Shown: piece after piece, positions 16,290-25,992 of the stretch
Position numbering within the stretch: position 1 is the first letter of the stretch
How the letters are laid out: each line of letters starts with the position of its first letter
NCBI GenBank assembly: GCA_007695045.1
Contig: REEP01000059.1
Coordinates: 1 to 57,116, forward strand
DNA: 57,116 nt
Reading direction: 5' to 3'
Source of the DNA: Rhodospirillales bacterium
Lineage (GTDB): Bacteria; Pseudomonadota; Alphaproteobacteria; Rhodospirillales; Defluviicoccaceae
Program-made: the position numbers and the translations under genes
The notes under the pieces: model-generated
What the model was told of the DNA's origin: nothing
Seen by the model: only the letters and a program-made list of their open reading frames with translations
Database searches by the model: none

Positions 16290-19200
16290 GTGGACGGCTT
16301 TCCGGCACACGAGCTTGAACCGGCGCTGCCCGCAGCCCTCCTGCGGTCGGCGCTCAGGTTCACCCTTCTGCGCCTGAACGGCTTCAAGTCCTTCGTCGAC
16401 CCAGCGGAACTCTTCATCGAAAGGGGGCTCACGGGTATCGTCGGCCCCAATGGTTGCGGCAAATCCAACCTGGTCGAAGCGCTGCGCTGGGTGATGGGCG
16501 AAAGCTCGGCGCGCCAGATGCGCGGTGGCGAGATGGACGACGTCATCTTCAACGGCACGGCCGCCCGTCGAGCGCGGGACCTCGCCGAAGTCACGGTGGA
16601 ACTGGAAACCTCGGGCCGGCCGCTGCCGGCCGGGCTGCCGCCGGCCTCCACACTCGAAATCAGACGCCGGATCGAACGCGGCCGCGGCTCCCTCTACCGG
16701 GTGAACGGCAAGGAAGTGCGCGCGCGCGACGTCCAGCTCCTGTTCGCCGATGCCCAGACCGGCGCGCGCTCGTCGGCCATCGTGAGCCAGGGCCAGATCG
16801 GCGGCCTGATCAGCGCCAAGCCCAAGGAGCGGCGCAGCCTGCTTGAGGAGGCTGCCGGCATCACCGGCCTGCACGCCCGCCGGCACGAAGCCGAACAGCG
16901 CTTGACCGCCGCCGAAGCCAACCTGGAACGCCTGGATGATGTCGTCGCCACCTTGCAGGTGCAACTGGATCACCTGGGCAAGCAGGCCCGCCATGCCGCA
17001 CGCTTCCGCGCCCTTGCCGAATCGATCCGCGAAACCGAGGCACTTCTCTTCGCACTGCGCTGGCAGGCCGCCTGTGCCGCGGTTGCTGACGCGAACCGGC
17101 GCCTGAGCGCCGCCGAGACCGCGGTGGCCGAGGCGACCGCCGCGGCCTCTGCCACCGCCACCCGGCAGACCGAGTGCGCCGCGCTGCTGCCGGGGTTGCG
17201 CCGTGCCGAAAGCGAGGCGGCTGCCGAGGCGCAACGCCTCGCCCTGGCCGAGGACGGCTTGGCGGCGGAGGAGCGCCGGCTGGCCGACGAGCAGGCAGCC
17301 TGCCGCACCCGGCTGGAGCAGGCCCGCCGCGACCTTGCCCGCGAAGAGGCACGGACCGGCGAAGCGGAGGCCGCACTGGCGCGGCTTGACGACGATGCGG
17401 ACCGGGTCCGGCGGGCCGCCGCTGACGAGGACCGGCATAACGCCGAGGCCGAGGCTGCGCTCGCCGCGACAGATGCCGACGTGCGTCGCCTGGACGGGGA
17501 CTTGGCGGAGGTCACCGCGGCGATCGCCACCGCCGAAGCCGAACGCGCGAGCCTTGCTCGTGGCCGCAACGATCTGCTGGCCCGGAAACAACGGCTGACG
17601 GCGCGGCAAGCGGAACTGGCTCGGCGCCGGGGCGACCTTGACCGCCGCATCCAAGCCTTGCCCGATGTTGCGGCGCTGGAATCTGCCGCCGCCGCTGCCG
17701 CAACCGGCTTGGAAGCGGTGATGCAGGTGTTCTCCGCTGCTGAACGCGAGCGTGGTGAGGCGGACGCCGCCAGCCGGAATTCCGCCGCCGCCGCCCAGGA
17801 AGCCGCCAGCCGACACGCCGGGCTTGCCGCTGAAGCCACAGCCCTGGAGCAGGTTCTGGGCGACGGCGATCACGCCGGTGGCACCCCGCTGGCCGACCTG
17901 ATCAGCGCCGAACCGGGGCTCGAAACGGCGCTGGCGGCGGGCGTCGGCGACGCCCTTCTGGCCTCCACCGACAGAAGCGCACCGGTGCATTGGCGCACGT
18001 TGCCGCCGAGCGCCCATTCGCGGCCGTTGCCGGACGGCAGTGCCCCCCTTTCCGCCCGGGTTGAGGCACCACCGGCGCTGTCGCGGTGTCTGGCCGCCGT
18101 CGGCCTGGTCAACGACGACAGGGAGGGCGATCGCCTGCAAGCGCTGCTGTCCCCCGGTCAGCATCTGGTCAGCGCCGAGGGTGCCCTGTGGCGGTGGGAC
18201 GGCTACACCCGTACGGCGGCGTCATCGCCGGCTGCCATGCGCCTGCGCCAGCGTGCCCGCCTCCAGCATGTGCGAGAGGCCGAGGCCGCCGCTGAAGCCG
18301 AACGGGACGCTGCCGCCGCCCGCGCAACGGCGGCCGGCGCTCGGCTGGAGAGGGCTCTCGGCGCCGAACGGGAGGCCCGAGGTCAACTGCGGGCGGCCGA
18401 AACCGCCTTGTCACGGGCCAGGGAAGCCCGCGCCGACGCCCGTGAGCAGGCGGCACGGATCGCCGCCGACCGGGCCGCCCTCGATGAAGCCGACGCTGCC
18501 GCGACCCAGGAAATGGCGGAAGTCACCACCGCCCTTGCTGTGGCCGAGGCCGCGCTGTCGGCCCTGCCGGCCCACGACGCCGCGCAACAGCGAGCGCAGG
18601 CGCTGCGGGAATCCCTGGCCCGCGCCCGCAGTCGGCAAGGCGATCGGCGCGCCGCCCGGGATGCGTTGCTGCGTGATGCCAAGGCCAGACACCGTCGGCT
18701 TGCGGCCATCGCCGACGAAACCCGCTCCTGGGCAGCGCGGCGGGAGGGCGCCCACGGTCAGGCGGCGGAACTGCGCGAACGGCTGGCGGCGGCCGAAGCG
18801 GAGTGCGGCCGGCTGGCGGCGCTGCCGGCGGATCTGGCCCGGCGCCGGTCGGCGTTGCTGTCGGCGGCCGAGGCGCATGCGCGCACCCGGGCCGAGACGG
18901 CGGACCGTTTGAGCGGGGCCGAAGCCGCCGCGGCCGAAGCCGATCGCGCTGCCCGTGCTAGCGAAGCCGATCTCGCGCGGGCGCGCGAAGATCTTGTGCG
19001 CGCCGAGGCTGTTGCCGAGCAGGCGGCGGCGGCCCGGACCGCCGTCGCCGAGCGCATCGCCGAGGTGCTGGCGGTCACGCCGGACCGTTTGGCCGCCGCG
19101 GTTGAGGCCTCGTCCGACACGCAGCAGCCGCAGGATCCGGCCGCCATCGAGCGCCGATTGGAACGGCTGCGTCGAGACCGCGACCTGATGGGGGCGGTGA

Positions 19201-19814
19201 ATCTCCAGGCCGAGGAGGAGGCCAAGAGCCTCGCCGGGAGGATCGACGACCTGATGTCGGAGCGGCGTGATCTGGCGGCGGCCGTGGCGAAGTTGCGCCA
19301 GGCCATCGGCGAACTGGACGACGAAGGTCGCGGGCGGTTGTTGGCCGCCTTCGCCGCCGCCGACCAGCATTTTCGCACACTTTTCACCCGGCTGTTTGGC
19401 GGCGGGCGCGCCCATTTGGCGCTGGTCGAGTCTGACAATCCGCTGCAAGCCGGCCTCGAGATCATGGCAAGCCCGCCCGGCAAGCGGCTGCAGTCTCTGT
19501 CCTTACTGTCCGGCGGCGAGCAGACGCTCGCGGCGCTGGCCCTGGTGTTTGCCGTGTTTCTGTGTATGCCGGCGCCGGTCTGCATGCTCGATGAGGTCGA
19601 TGCCCCGCTGGACGATGCTAATGTCGATCGGCTGTGTTCGCTTCTGACCGAATTGGCGCGCGAGACCGGAACGCGCTTTCTGGTGGTGACCCATCACCGC
19701 ATGACCATGGCGCGGATGGACCGGCTGTTCGGCGTCACCATGGCCGAACGCGGCATCTCGCAACTGGTCTCGGTGGACCTTGCCCGCGCCGAAGCCCTGG
19801 TCGAGCCGGCCTGA
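16290..19814 (+). CDS. smc: chromosome segregation SMC ATPase
   Basis: 1174 residues, normal for bacterial SMC. Head motifs: Walker A GPNGCGKSN at 52-60, Q-loop in VSQGQIGGLISAKP, signature LLSGGEQTLAALAL near 1073 and Walker B CMLDEVDAPLDD near 1098. Two very Ala/Arg/Glu-rich coiled-coil arms flank a hinge around residues 520-650 (TPLADLISAEPGLETALAAG to SAEGALWRWDG). The start is a GTG at 16290; about 20 poorly conserved residues precede RFTLLRLNGFKSFVDP, so the true start could be slightly downstream. No scpA/scpB are nearby. Confidence 0.96.
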   Translation: MDGFPAHELEPALPAALLRSALRFTLLRLNGFKSFVDPAELFIERGLTGIVGPNGCGKSNLVEALRWVMGESSARQMRGGEMDDVIFNGTAARRARDLAEVTVELETSGRPLPAGLPPASTLEIRRRIERGRGSLYRVNGKEVRARDVQLLFADAQTGARSSAIVSQGQIGGLISAKPKERRSLLEEAAGITGLHARRHEAEQRLTAAEANLERLDDVVATLQVQLDHLGKQARHAARFRALAESIRETEALLFALRWQAACAAVADANRRLSAAETAVAEATAAASATATRQTECAALLPGLRRAESEAAAEAQRLALAEDGLAAEERRLADEQAACRTRLEQARRDLAREEARTGEAEAALARLDDDADRVRRAAADEDRHNAEAEAALAATDADVRRLDGDLAEVTAAIATAEAERASLARGRNDLLARKQRLTARQAELARRRGDLDRRIQALPDVAALESAAAAAATGLEAVMQVFSAAERERGEADAASRNSAAAAQEAASRHAGLAAEATALEQVLGDGDHAGGTPLADLISAEPGLETALAAGVGDALLASTDRSAPVHWRTLPPSAHSRPLPDGSAPLSARVEAPPALSRCLAAVGLVNDDREGDRLQALLSPGQHLVSAEGALWRWDGYTRTAASSPAAMRLRQRARLQHVREAEAAAEAERDAAAARATAAGARLERALGAEREARGQLRAAETALSRAREARADAREQAARIAADRAALDEADAAATQEMAEVTTALAVAEAALSALPAHDAAQQRAQALRESLARARSRQGDRRAARDALLRDAKARHRRLAAIADETRSWAARREGAHGQAAELRERLAAAEAECGRLAALPADLARRRSALLSAAEAHARTRAETADRLSGAEAAAAEADRAARASEADLARAREDLVRAEAVAEQAAAARTAVAERIAEVLAVTPDRLAAAVEASSDTQQPQDPAAIERRLERLRRDRDLMGAVNLQAEEEAKSLAGRIDDLMSERRDLAAAVAKLRQAIGELDDEGRGRLLAAFAAADQHFRTLFTRLFGGGRAHLALVESDNPLQAGLEIMASPPGKRLQSLSLLSGGEQTLAALALVFAVFLCMPAPVCMLDEVDAPLDDANVDRLCSLLTELARETGTRFLVVTHHRMTMARMDRLFGVTMAERGISQLVSVDLARAEALVEPA

Positions 19815-19930
19815 GCAGGCCGGGGGCTCGATCGCCGATCGCGTCCCGACCCTCCTCGGACCGTCCTCCCGACACTCCGGGAGCCGATGCATATCAGCCG
19901 GTTACCTGATGCGGCATGAGCCGGGCCGTG

Positions 19931-19959
19931 TTGACAGCCCGCGGGGCGGCCTCTATGGT
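19931..19959 (+). promoter_or_regulatory. sigma70-type promoter of the F0 ATP synthase operon
   Basis: TTGACA (19931-19936), a 17-bp spacer and TATGGT (19954-19959) lie about 50 bp upstream of the atpI start. The -35 is perfect, the spacing ideal and the -10 matches 4/6. Transcription would start near 19966. Confidence 0.65.
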
Positions 19960-20008
19960 CGGAATGGCGTCGGCATGGTGCCGAAGGCAGGTGGGTTTGG
20001 CCCCGGTG

Positions 20009-20428
20009 ATGGATGGCAAGGGAAGCGTGTCGTTGCCGCATGGGGACCTGGGTGAACGCCTCAGGCGACTGCGGGAGGAAACGACACCGCTGCCTGGGCG
20101 GCGGGCGGATCAGCCGGCCAGCGGTCTTGGCATGGCGTTTGCTTGCGGCGCGCACATGGTTGCGGGTCTGGCGGTGGGCGCCGGCATCGGCTACCTGCTG
20201 GATGGCTGGCTCAGCACGTCGCCGTGGCTGTTCGTGGTGTTTTTCTTTCTGGGCGCCGCCGCCGGTATCCTGAACACCTATCGAACGGCAACCGGCATGG
20301 GGATGGCCCTGGGCTATCGCCCGGCCGAGAAGGGGACAGAAGCGCATCGGCAGGAGGACGAACCGCCCGCCGGTGATCAAGAAACGAAAGACCAAAGGGG
20401 CGGGAACCGCGGTGGCCAATCCGCTTGA
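20009..20428 (+). CDS. atpI: ATP synthase protein I
   Basis: 139 residues from the ATG at 20009. Two membrane helices: GMAFACGAHMVAGLAVGAG and SPWLFVVFFFLGAAAGILN, with GYLLDGWLSTSPW between, the standard AtpI pattern. The N-terminus is charged (DLGERLRRLREE) and the C-terminus is a polar tail. AtpI assists assembly of the c-ring. First gene of the F0 operon; its end overlaps the atpB start by 17 bases. Confidence 0.9.
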   Translation: MDGKGSVSLPHGDLGERLRRLREETTPLPGRRADQPASGLGMAFACGAHMVAGLAVGAGIGYLLDGWLSTSPWLFVVFFFLGAAAGILNTYRTATGMGMALGYRPAEKGTEAHRQEDEPPAGDQETKDQRGGNRGGQSA

Positions 20429-21134
20429 CCAATTCATCATCAAGACGATCCTGCCGATCAATGTCGGCAATGTCGATGCGTCGTTCACCAATTCAAGCCT
20501 GTTAATGGTGATCGCCGTCGCTGTCGTGACGCTGTTCCTGACGCGCAGCATGCGGGAGCGCAAGCTGGTGCCGGGGCGATGGCAATCCGTAGCCGAACTG
20601 ACCTATCAGTTTGTCGGCAATATGGTCCGGACTAACGCCGGATCCGGCGGCAAGCCATACTTCCCGTTCATCTTTAGCCTGTTTATGTTCATCCTGATGG
20701 GCAACATGCTGGGGATGATCCCCTACAGTTTCACCTTTACCAGCCACATCATTGTCACCCTCGCCATGGCCTTGATGGTGTTCATCGGCACGACGGTGGT
20801 GGCGTTCGCCAAGCACGGGGTCAAGTTCTTCAGTTTTTTCCTGCCCCACGGCACGCCCTGGTACATCGCGCCGGTGCTGGTCCCGATCGAGATTCTGTCT
20901 TACTTCACCCGTCCGGTGAGTCTGTCGCTGCGTCTGTTCGCCAACCTGACCGCGGGACATACCCTGCTCAAGGTGTTCACTGGGTTCGTCTTCGCTATGG
21001 GTCTGGCGGGGGTGATCCCGTTAGCAGCCTCGGTGGCGCTGACCGGGCTTGAGTTTCTACTGGCGTTCCTGCAGGCATACGTCTTCGCCGTATTGTCTTG
21101 CATCTACCTGCACGATGCGCTCCATATGCACTGA
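20412..21134 (+). CDS. atpB: F0F1 ATP synthase subunit a
   Basis: 240 residues from the GTG at 20412, giving the typical start ANPLDQFIIKTILP; an upstream ATG at 20373 would lie deep inside atpI. Five or six membrane helices. SLSLRLFANLTAGHTLLKV contains the essential Arg that faces the c-ring, and LEFLLAFLQAYVFAVLSCIY is the conserved last helix. Forms the proton half-channels of the F0 motor. Confidence 0.97.
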   Translation: MANPLDQFIIKTILPINVGNVDASFTNSSLLMVIAVAVVTLFLTRSMRERKLVPGRWQSVAELTYQFVGNMVRTNAGSGGKPYFPFIFSLFMFILMGNMLGMIPYSFTFTSHIIVTLAMALMVFIGTTVVAFAKHGVKFFSFFLPHGTPWYIAPVLVPIEILSYFTRPVSLSLRLFANLTAGHTLLKVFTGFVFAMGLAGVIPLAASVALTGLEFLLAFLQAYVFAVLSCIYLHDALHMH

Positions 21135-21191
21135 TCGCGCGGTTGGATAGGGTGCGCAGACGGCGGAAGGCCGGGCCGGGACTGAGTTCGA

Positions 21192-21208
21192 GTTAGAATA
21201 ATTCCAAC
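21192..21208. promoter_or_regulatory. palindrome resembling an Irr box, upstream of atpE
   Basis: GTTAGAATAATTCCAAC is a near-perfect dyad, with halves GTTAGAA and TTCCAAC around a 3-bp centre. It matches TTTAGAA-N3-TTCTAAA at 11 of 14 positions, as well as the site before rubrerythrin. It ends 21 bp before the atpE ATG, in the 95-bp atpB-atpE spacer. Confidence 0.3.
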
Positions 21209-21229
21209 GACGAAAGAGGGGATCTGAAG

Positions 21230-21457
21230 ATGGATATGGATGCTGCGAGAATGATCGGCGCTGGTATCGCCGTGGTCGGCCTGGGGGGCGTTGGCGCGGG
21301 CATCGGCAACATTTTCGCCACGACGATCGCGTCTCTGGCGCGCAATCCCGCCGCCCAGCCGATCGTGCAGTTGCCCATGTGGGTCGGTTTCGCCCTGGTC
21401 GAGGCCGTGGCGCTGTACGCCCTGGTGGTCGCCCTCATCTTGATGTTCGTGTTCTGA
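21230..21457 (+). CDS. atpE: F0F1 ATP synthase subunit c
   Basis: 75 residues, two membrane helices with a polar loop LARNPAAQP. The proton-carrying carboxylate is E58 in GFALVEAVALYALVVAL; there is no extra sodium-type ligand pattern, so the ring is probably proton-driven. The glycine-rich first helix (AGIAVVGLGGVGAGIG) is normal. A ribosome site GAAAGAGGGG lies about 10 bp upstream. Confidence 0.97.
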   Translation: MDMDAARMIGAGIAVVGLGGVGAGIGNIFATTIASLARNPAAQPIVQLPMWVGFALVEAVALYALVVALILMFVF

Positions 21458-21564
21458 GGCAGCTCCGGCGTAAGGCCGGAGCGCGCTTTCGACCGGTTCC
21501 GACCGTGCTCCTCGGAAACGCGGCCGGCATCCGGGGCAGGAACACCGTCCGGTAAGAGGGCGTC

Positions 21565-22056
21565 ATGCCGCAGTTCGATCCCGCCGTCTGGTCGCCGCAG
21601 TTGGTGTGGCTGGCCATCACCTTTGTTGCCCTCTACCTTCTGATGTCGCGGGTGGCGCTGCCGCGGATCGGCGACATCCTGGAGGAGCGGGAAACCCGGA
21701 TCGCCCGTAACCTGGAAAAGGCCGAAACCCTCAAAGCGAAGGTGGATGAGGCGGTGGCCACCTACGAGCAGCGTATGGCCGATGCGCGGGCGCGGGCACA
21801 GGAAACCTTGCGGCAGGCCCGCGATGCGGCGGCCGATGAGGCCGCGCGCCGCCATGCCGAGCTGGGCGCCGAGTTGAGCCGGCGGATCGGCGAAGGCGAA
21901 GCCCGGATCGCTGAGGCCCAGGCCGAGGCCGCTGCGGGGGTGCGTGATATCGCCGTCGACGTTGCTGCGGGCGCGGCGCAGCGGCTGCTGGGTGGACGGA
22001 TCGACCGCAAGGGCGTCACCGCCGCCACCGAAGCGGTCCTGGCCGAAACCGGCTGA
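21565..22056 (+). CDS. F0F1 ATP synthase subunit b'
   Basis: 163 residues. Begins [20 protein letters not shown], with one N-terminal membrane helix, then a long charged helical stator arm ([20 protein letters not shown], repeated Ala/Glu/Arg). The PQFDP start is typical of the b' paralogue of alphaproteobacteria and phototrophs. Pairs with subunit b, encoded 43 bp downstream, to form the heterodimeric peripheral stalk. Confidence 0.93.
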   Translation: MPQFDPAVWSPQLVWLAITFVALYLLMSRVALPRIGDILEERETRIARNLEKAETLKAKVDEAVATYEQRMADARARAQETLRQARDAAADEAARRHAELGAELSRRIGEGEARIAEAQAEAAAGVRDIAVDVAAGAAQRLLGGRIDRKGVTAATEAVLAETG

Positions 22057-22099
22057 GGCGCATCGTGGCGGGGCGGGATACCGAAGGAGACAACATCGC

Positions 22100-22636
22100 A
22101 TGATCGAGGCGTTTGCAGCCGAGGCGGCGGCGGGCCAGGCCGAACCATTTTACGCCACTGCGGACTTCTGGGTGCTCGTGGCGTTCGTGCTATTTTTTGC
22201 CCTGACCGGGCGGGTGATCTACCGGGTAATCACGGTCGCCCTGGATGACCGCTCGGACCGGATCCGCCAGCAACTCGACGAAGCGGAGCGCTTGGCCACG
22301 GAAGCGCAGGAGATGCTTGCCGGTGCCGAACGCCGCCAGCGTGAGGCCGAGGCAGAGGCGGAGGAGGTGATCTATCGCGCCCGGCAGGAAGCGGAACGGA
22401 TCAGCGAACGCGCCGCCGCGGACCTTGAAAATGCCCTGAAGCGGCGCGAGCAGCTGGCGATGGAGCGGTTGGCCTTCGCCGAGCAGACAGCGCTCGCTGA
22501 GGTGCGGGCCCGGGCCGTCGACCTCGCCATCGAAGCGACCCGCCGCTACCTGGAAACCCAGGCCGAGGGCAAGCGCGCCGACGCCTTGATCGACGCCACG
22601 ATCAAGGATCTGCCCAACACCCTCAAAATGCATTGA
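22100..22636 (+). CDS. atpF: F0F1 ATP synthase subunit b
   Basis: 178 residues from the ATG at 22100, with AAGGAGA 9 bp upstream. A membrane helix at about 22-42 (ADFWVLVAFVLFFALTGRVI) is followed by a long stalk helix with LDDRSDRIRQQLDEAERLA and heptad-like Ala/Glu repeats. C-terminus RADALIDATIKDLPNTLK. Last gene of the F0 operon; F1 genes are not in the window, as usual where F0 and F1 operons are separate. Confidence 0.94.
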   Translation: MIEAFAAEAAAGQAEPFYATADFWVLVAFVLFFALTGRVIYRVITVALDDRSDRIRQQLDEAERLATEAQEMLAGAERRQREAEAEAEEVIYRARQEAERISERAAADLENALKRREQLAMERLAFAEQTALAEVRARAVDLAIEATRRYLETQAEGKRADALIDATIKDLPNTLKMH

Positions 22637-22753
22637 TCCGGACTGAAGGCCCGTCGATCCGGGTAGGGTGTCGCCGTCGTTGACGGTGTACGCGCACTTC
22701 GGCTATGGCGACGGGGGTACATCGCGACCACGAGTATGAATGAGGAGAACGGG

Positions 22754-23692
22754 ATGCGGCGTCGCGTCGCCACCGTGTTCGGCGGATCCGGGTTCATCGG
22801 GCGTCACCTGATCCGTCGCCTGGCCGCAGACGATTGGATCATCCGGGTGGGGGTACGCGATCCGGATGCGGCCCTGTTCCTCAAGCCGATGGGCGAGGCG
22901 GGGCAGATCGTCCCCATGCGCGCCGATATCACCGACGCCGAAGTGGTCGGAGCGCTGGTCCACGAGGCGGAACTCGTGGTCAATCTGGTCGGTATCCTGT
23001 ACGAAAGGGGGCGCAGCACCTTCCAGCGCATCCATGTGGATGGGGCCGCTACTGTTGCCGCCGCCGCCAAGTCCGCCGGGGTCGCGCGCCTGCTCCATCT
23101 TTCGGCCATTGGTGCCGACCCGGACTCGCCCGCCGCCTACGGACGCACCAAGGCTGCGGGGGAGCGCGCCGTGAACGAAGCATTTCCCGAAGCCACGGTT
23201 TTCAGGCCGAGTGTGGTATTCGGGCCCGAGGACCAGTTTCTCAACCGCTTTGCGCAAATGGCTCGGTTCTCCCCGGTGCTGCCGGTGTTCCCAACGCGGT
23301 TCCAGCCGGTGTTCGTGGGCGATGTGGCCGATGCCATGATGCATGCCCTGGCCGATCGCAGCAGCCGCAGCCGCACGTACGAACTGGGCGGGCCACGGGT
23401 GCTCAGCTTTCGGGAGATCATGGAACTGATCAACTGGGAAACCGGCCACAACCGCCGGCTCCTCCGCATGCCGCTGAAGCTGGCGACATTCCAGGCTTGG
23501 TTCCTGGAATGGCTGCCGGTGCCGCCGCTGACCCGGGATCAGGTGCGCCTTTTAAGCCAGGATAACATCGTCTCCAAGGATGCGTTGACCCTGGCCGACC
23601 TGGACGTGGCACCCACCGATATCGAGGCGATTGCCCCGCTTTACGTGCGCATCTACGCCCGGCCGCGCCAGCGCACGGCACCGCAGATGTGA
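22754..23692 (+). CDS. NDUFA9-like NAD(P)-binding epimerase family protein
   Basis: 312 residues from the ATG at 22754; GAGGAG six bases upstream decides this start over the ATG at 22736. Rossmann motif VFGGSGFIGRHLIRRL at the N-terminus, LLHLSAIGADPDSPAAYGRT and KAAGERAV with the YxRTK-type active site degraded to Y-G-R-T-K. Proteins of this branch are related to the NDUFA9 accessory subunit of complex I, which binds NADPH structurally. In many alphaproteobacteria the gene sits close to respiratory genes. A role in complex I or ubiquinone biology is inference. Confidence 0.85.
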   Translation: MRRRVATVFGGSGFIGRHLIRRLAADDWIIRVGVRDPDAALFLKPMGEAGQIVPMRADITDAEVVGALVHEAELVVNLVGILYERGRSTFQRIHVDGAATVAAAAKSAGVARLLHLSAIGADPDSPAAYGRTKAAGERAVNEAFPEATVFRPSVVFGPEDQFLNRFAQMARFSPVLPVFPTRFQPVFVGDVADAMMHALADRSSRSRTYELGGPRVLSFREIMELINWETGHNRRLLRMPLKLATFQAWFLEWLPVPPLTRDQVRLLSQDNIVSKDALTLADLDVAPTDIEAIAPLYVRIYARPRQRTAPQM

Positions 23693-23735
23693 TGTAGGCC
23701 AAGACCAAGGCTGCGCCGGGCCTGCCTCGGCTTGG

Positions 23736-24482
23736 TCAACCGTAGCGCAGCAGCATCCGTCCGTGCGCCGCCAGCCATGCCCGCGCCGGAGCCACATCCC
23801 CGCTCAGCCGGTCCACTGTCGCCCAGAACGCCGGGCCATGATTGGGCACAAGCAGATGGGCGACCTCATGCGCGACCACATAGTCGAGGACGTGGTCCGG
23901 CGCCAGGATCAGCCGCCACGAGAACGACAGATTGCCGGCCGCGGAACAGGAACCCCAGCGGCTGCGGGTGTCGCGGATGGTGATCCGGCCGGCCCGCAGA
24001 CCCAGGGTGCGCGCGCAGGCGGTGGCGCGGTGCTCCAGCTCCGACCGGGCGGCGGCGCGGAGCCAAGCCAGGACCCGCGTGCCGATGCCGTCGGTGGGGC
24101 CGCTCACCAGGATCGCGCCGTGATCGCGGCGAACCGGGGCCGGCACCGCGCCCACATGGTAGATGCGGTGGTCGACGCCGAGAAAGGGGACGACGGCGCC
24201 CGGCACGAACGGCACCCGCGGCGGCAGGTTTTCAAGGTGGGCGAGGATCCAGGTGGCGCGCTCGCGCACGAAGGCGAGTCCGTGCGCCTCCGAAGCTTCG
24301 CGCGGCAGGGTCACGATGACGCCGGCTTCCGCTTGGTCGATGCACAAGCGCAGTCGTAACGCGCGGTCGTTCCGGCGCATGGTCAAGGACACCGGCCGTC
24401 CCCGCAGCTCGATGGTGCCGGTTCGAACTGAACGGCCGGTCCGGGACCGTGCTGCACGTCCGGCCTGGGGCGGCGTTGTCAC
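23736..24482 (-). CDS. YgjP-like M48-type zinc metallopeptidase (DUF45)
   Basis: 248 residues from a GTG at 24482 whose bases overlap the stop of the upstream DapA-like gene (GTGA), implying translational coupling. The zinc site VVAHEVAHLLVPNHGPAFW gives HExxH plus a downstream His, and TIRDTRSRWGSCSAAGNLSF is the conserved DUF45 segment before it. Soluble; no signal peptide. The family (SprT/WSS-like fold) is widespread but the bacterial substrate is unknown. Confidence 0.85.
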   Translation of the reverse strand: MTTPPQAGRAARSRTGRSVRTGTIELRGRPVSLTMRRNDRALRLRLCIDQAEAGVIVTLPREASEAHGLAFVRERATWILAHLENLPPRVPFVPGAVVPFLGVDHRIYHVGAVPAPVRRDHGAILVSGPTDGIGTRVLAWLRAAARSELEHRATACARTLGLRAGRITIRDTRSRWGSCSAAGNLSFSWRLILAPDHVLDYVVAHEVAHLLVPNHGPAFWATVDRLSGDVAPARAWLAAHGRMLLRYG

Positions 24483-25420
24483 CCCGCCCCCGGTCCGCGC
24501 TGCGAGAGCACACCGCTCCCCTGCAGCTGAGCGATCAGCTCGGCTTCTGCCTCGGCTGCGAGCGGCATCAGGGGTGGGCGCAGTCGGCGCCAGCCGTCGT
24601 CCCCCCAATTGTGCGCCGTCACGGCCTTGAGTGCGGCGGTGAGCGGATACGCGGCAATCGTCCGGCGCACGCGGCTGAGGGCGTCCTGCGCCTGTTCCGC
24701 CTCGGCATCGTCAGCGGTCCGGAAACGTCGTCGCACCGCGTCCGCCAGCGGTGCCGCCACGTTGGTGACGCCGGTGATGCAGCCGGCCCCGCCCTTGCGC
24801 ATCAGGGGCAGCAGCAGGTCATCCGCCCCGCTGAAAACGTCGAGTTGCGGGAACGACAGTGCCAGCGACGTCATGTGGGCGAGATCGCCCGAGCTATCCT
24901 TGATCCCCACGATCGTGTCGGGGTAGGCGTTCACCAGACGTTCGATCAGGGCACGGCTGAGCGGCACGCCGGACATCTGCGGAAAGTGATACAGGTAGAC
25001 CCGTAGGCGCCCCTCCCCCACCGCCTCGATCACGTCTGCAAATGCTTTGAACAGGCCGTCGTCGCTGACGCCCTTGTAATAGAACGGCGGCAGCAGCAGG
25101 ACCCCGGCCATGTTGAGCGCGACCGCCCGACGGGTCAGCCGCACGGTATCCGGGATCGCGCAGCATCCGGTACCGGCCAGCAGCACGCCGCCCGGTATGC
25201 CGCCTTCGATGATCCCTTCAAGGATATCGAGCCGTTCCTCGACGGTGAACGAGTTGGCTTCACCGGTGGTGCCGAGCACGGTCAGGCCGTCGCAGCCGTG
25301 TTCCAGAAGCCAGCGGCAATGCAGCTTCAGGCGGCCGTGATCCGCCGCCAGATCGGCTGTCAGCGGCGTCAGCACCGCCGCCAGGATCTGACCCGGGCCG
25401 GCATCCGGCGCCCCTATCAT
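24479..25420 (-). CDS. DapA-family aldolase/lyase (dihydrodipicolinate synthase-like)
   Basis: 313 residues from the ATG at 25420, which overlaps the upstream ycgN-like stop by four bases (ATGA). Class I aldolase TIM barrel with [20 protein letters not shown] near the N-terminus, [14 protein letters not shown] (Tyr of the proton relay) and [15 protein letters not shown] carrying the Schiff-base Lys. The genome probably has a separate true dapA; this operon context and the divergent phosphate-site loop suggest a related keto-acid lyase. A second DapA-like gene is at 47034. Confidence 0.85.
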   Translation of the reverse strand: MIGAPDAGPGQILAAVLTPLTADLAADHGRLKLHCRWLLEHGCDGLTVLGTTGEANSFTVEERLDILEGIIEGGIPGGVLLAGTGCCAIPDTVRLTRRAVALNMAGVLLLPPFYYKGVSDDGLFKAFADVIEAVGEGRLRVYLYHFPQMSGVPLSRALIERLVNAYPDTIVGIKDSSGDLAHMTSLALSFPQLDVFSGADDLLLPLMRKGGAGCITGVTNVAAPLADAVRRRFRTADDAEAEQAQDALSRVRRTIAAYPLTAALKAVTAHNWGDDGWRRLRPPLMPLAAEAEAELIAQLQGSGVLSQRGPGAG

Positions 25421-25911
25421 GCTGGCCACGTCACGATGTGATGTTCCAACGGACCTGCTTCCGCTTCCGGCACCGCCCGGCCCCACACCGACGCACCGAC
25501 ACGATGCACCAAGTCCCTGTCGCCGGACACCAGGTGATGCCACCAGGGCAGGTCCCGACCGGCGGCGACCAGTCGGTAGGCGCACGTGGACGGCAGCCAC
25601 TGGAAATGTGCTACGGTCGATGGCGTCAGAACCTGACAGCCGGGTACGCGCCGCTGCCGGCGGTCATAATCCCCACAGCGGCAGGTATCCAGGTCAAGCA
25701 GGCGGCAGGCGACGTTGGTGTGTGCGATCTCGTCCGTATCGGCGTCCTGCAGCTTGGCCAGGCAGCATTTGGCGCAGCCGTCGCACAACGCTTCCCACTC
25801 GGATGCGGTCATGGTCTCCAGTGACTTGGTCCGCCAGAACGCTGCCGCCGTGTCGTTGACGGGGTCGGGCGTAGCGGCGATCTGGAGCTTGGGTGCCGGA
25901 GCTAGGGTCAT
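25417..25911 (-). CDS. YcgN-type cysteine cluster protein (UPF0260)
   Basis: 164 residues from the ATG at 25911, preceded by AAGGA. Family marks: [20 protein letters not shown], the Cys cluster [12 protein letters not shown], then [14 protein letters not shown] and [10 protein letters not shown]. The Cys pattern suggests a bound zinc or Fe-S cluster. The biochemical role is unknown. Followed without a gap by the DapA-like gene (ATGA overlap). Confidence 0.88.
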   Translation of the reverse strand: MTLAPAPKLQIAATPDPVNDTAAAFWRTKSLETMTASEWEALCDGCAKCCLAKLQDADTDEIAHTNVACRLLDLDTCRCGDYDRRQRRVPGCQVLTPSTVAHFQWLPSTCAYRLVAAGRDLPWWHHLVSGDRDLVHRVGASVWGRAVPEAEAGPLEHHIVTWPA

Positions 25912-25992
25912 GGGCCGTCCTTGCCTGGGTCGCAAAACGAACGCGCTACACTGTTGCCCGCTTCACTCGGTCCGTCAACGCCCACCCGGGAC

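Noticed and set aside
16164-18164. Long minus-strand open frame inside smc
   Set aside because: Gly/Arg-rich shadow of the high-GC coiled-coil region; smc on the plus strand is certain.
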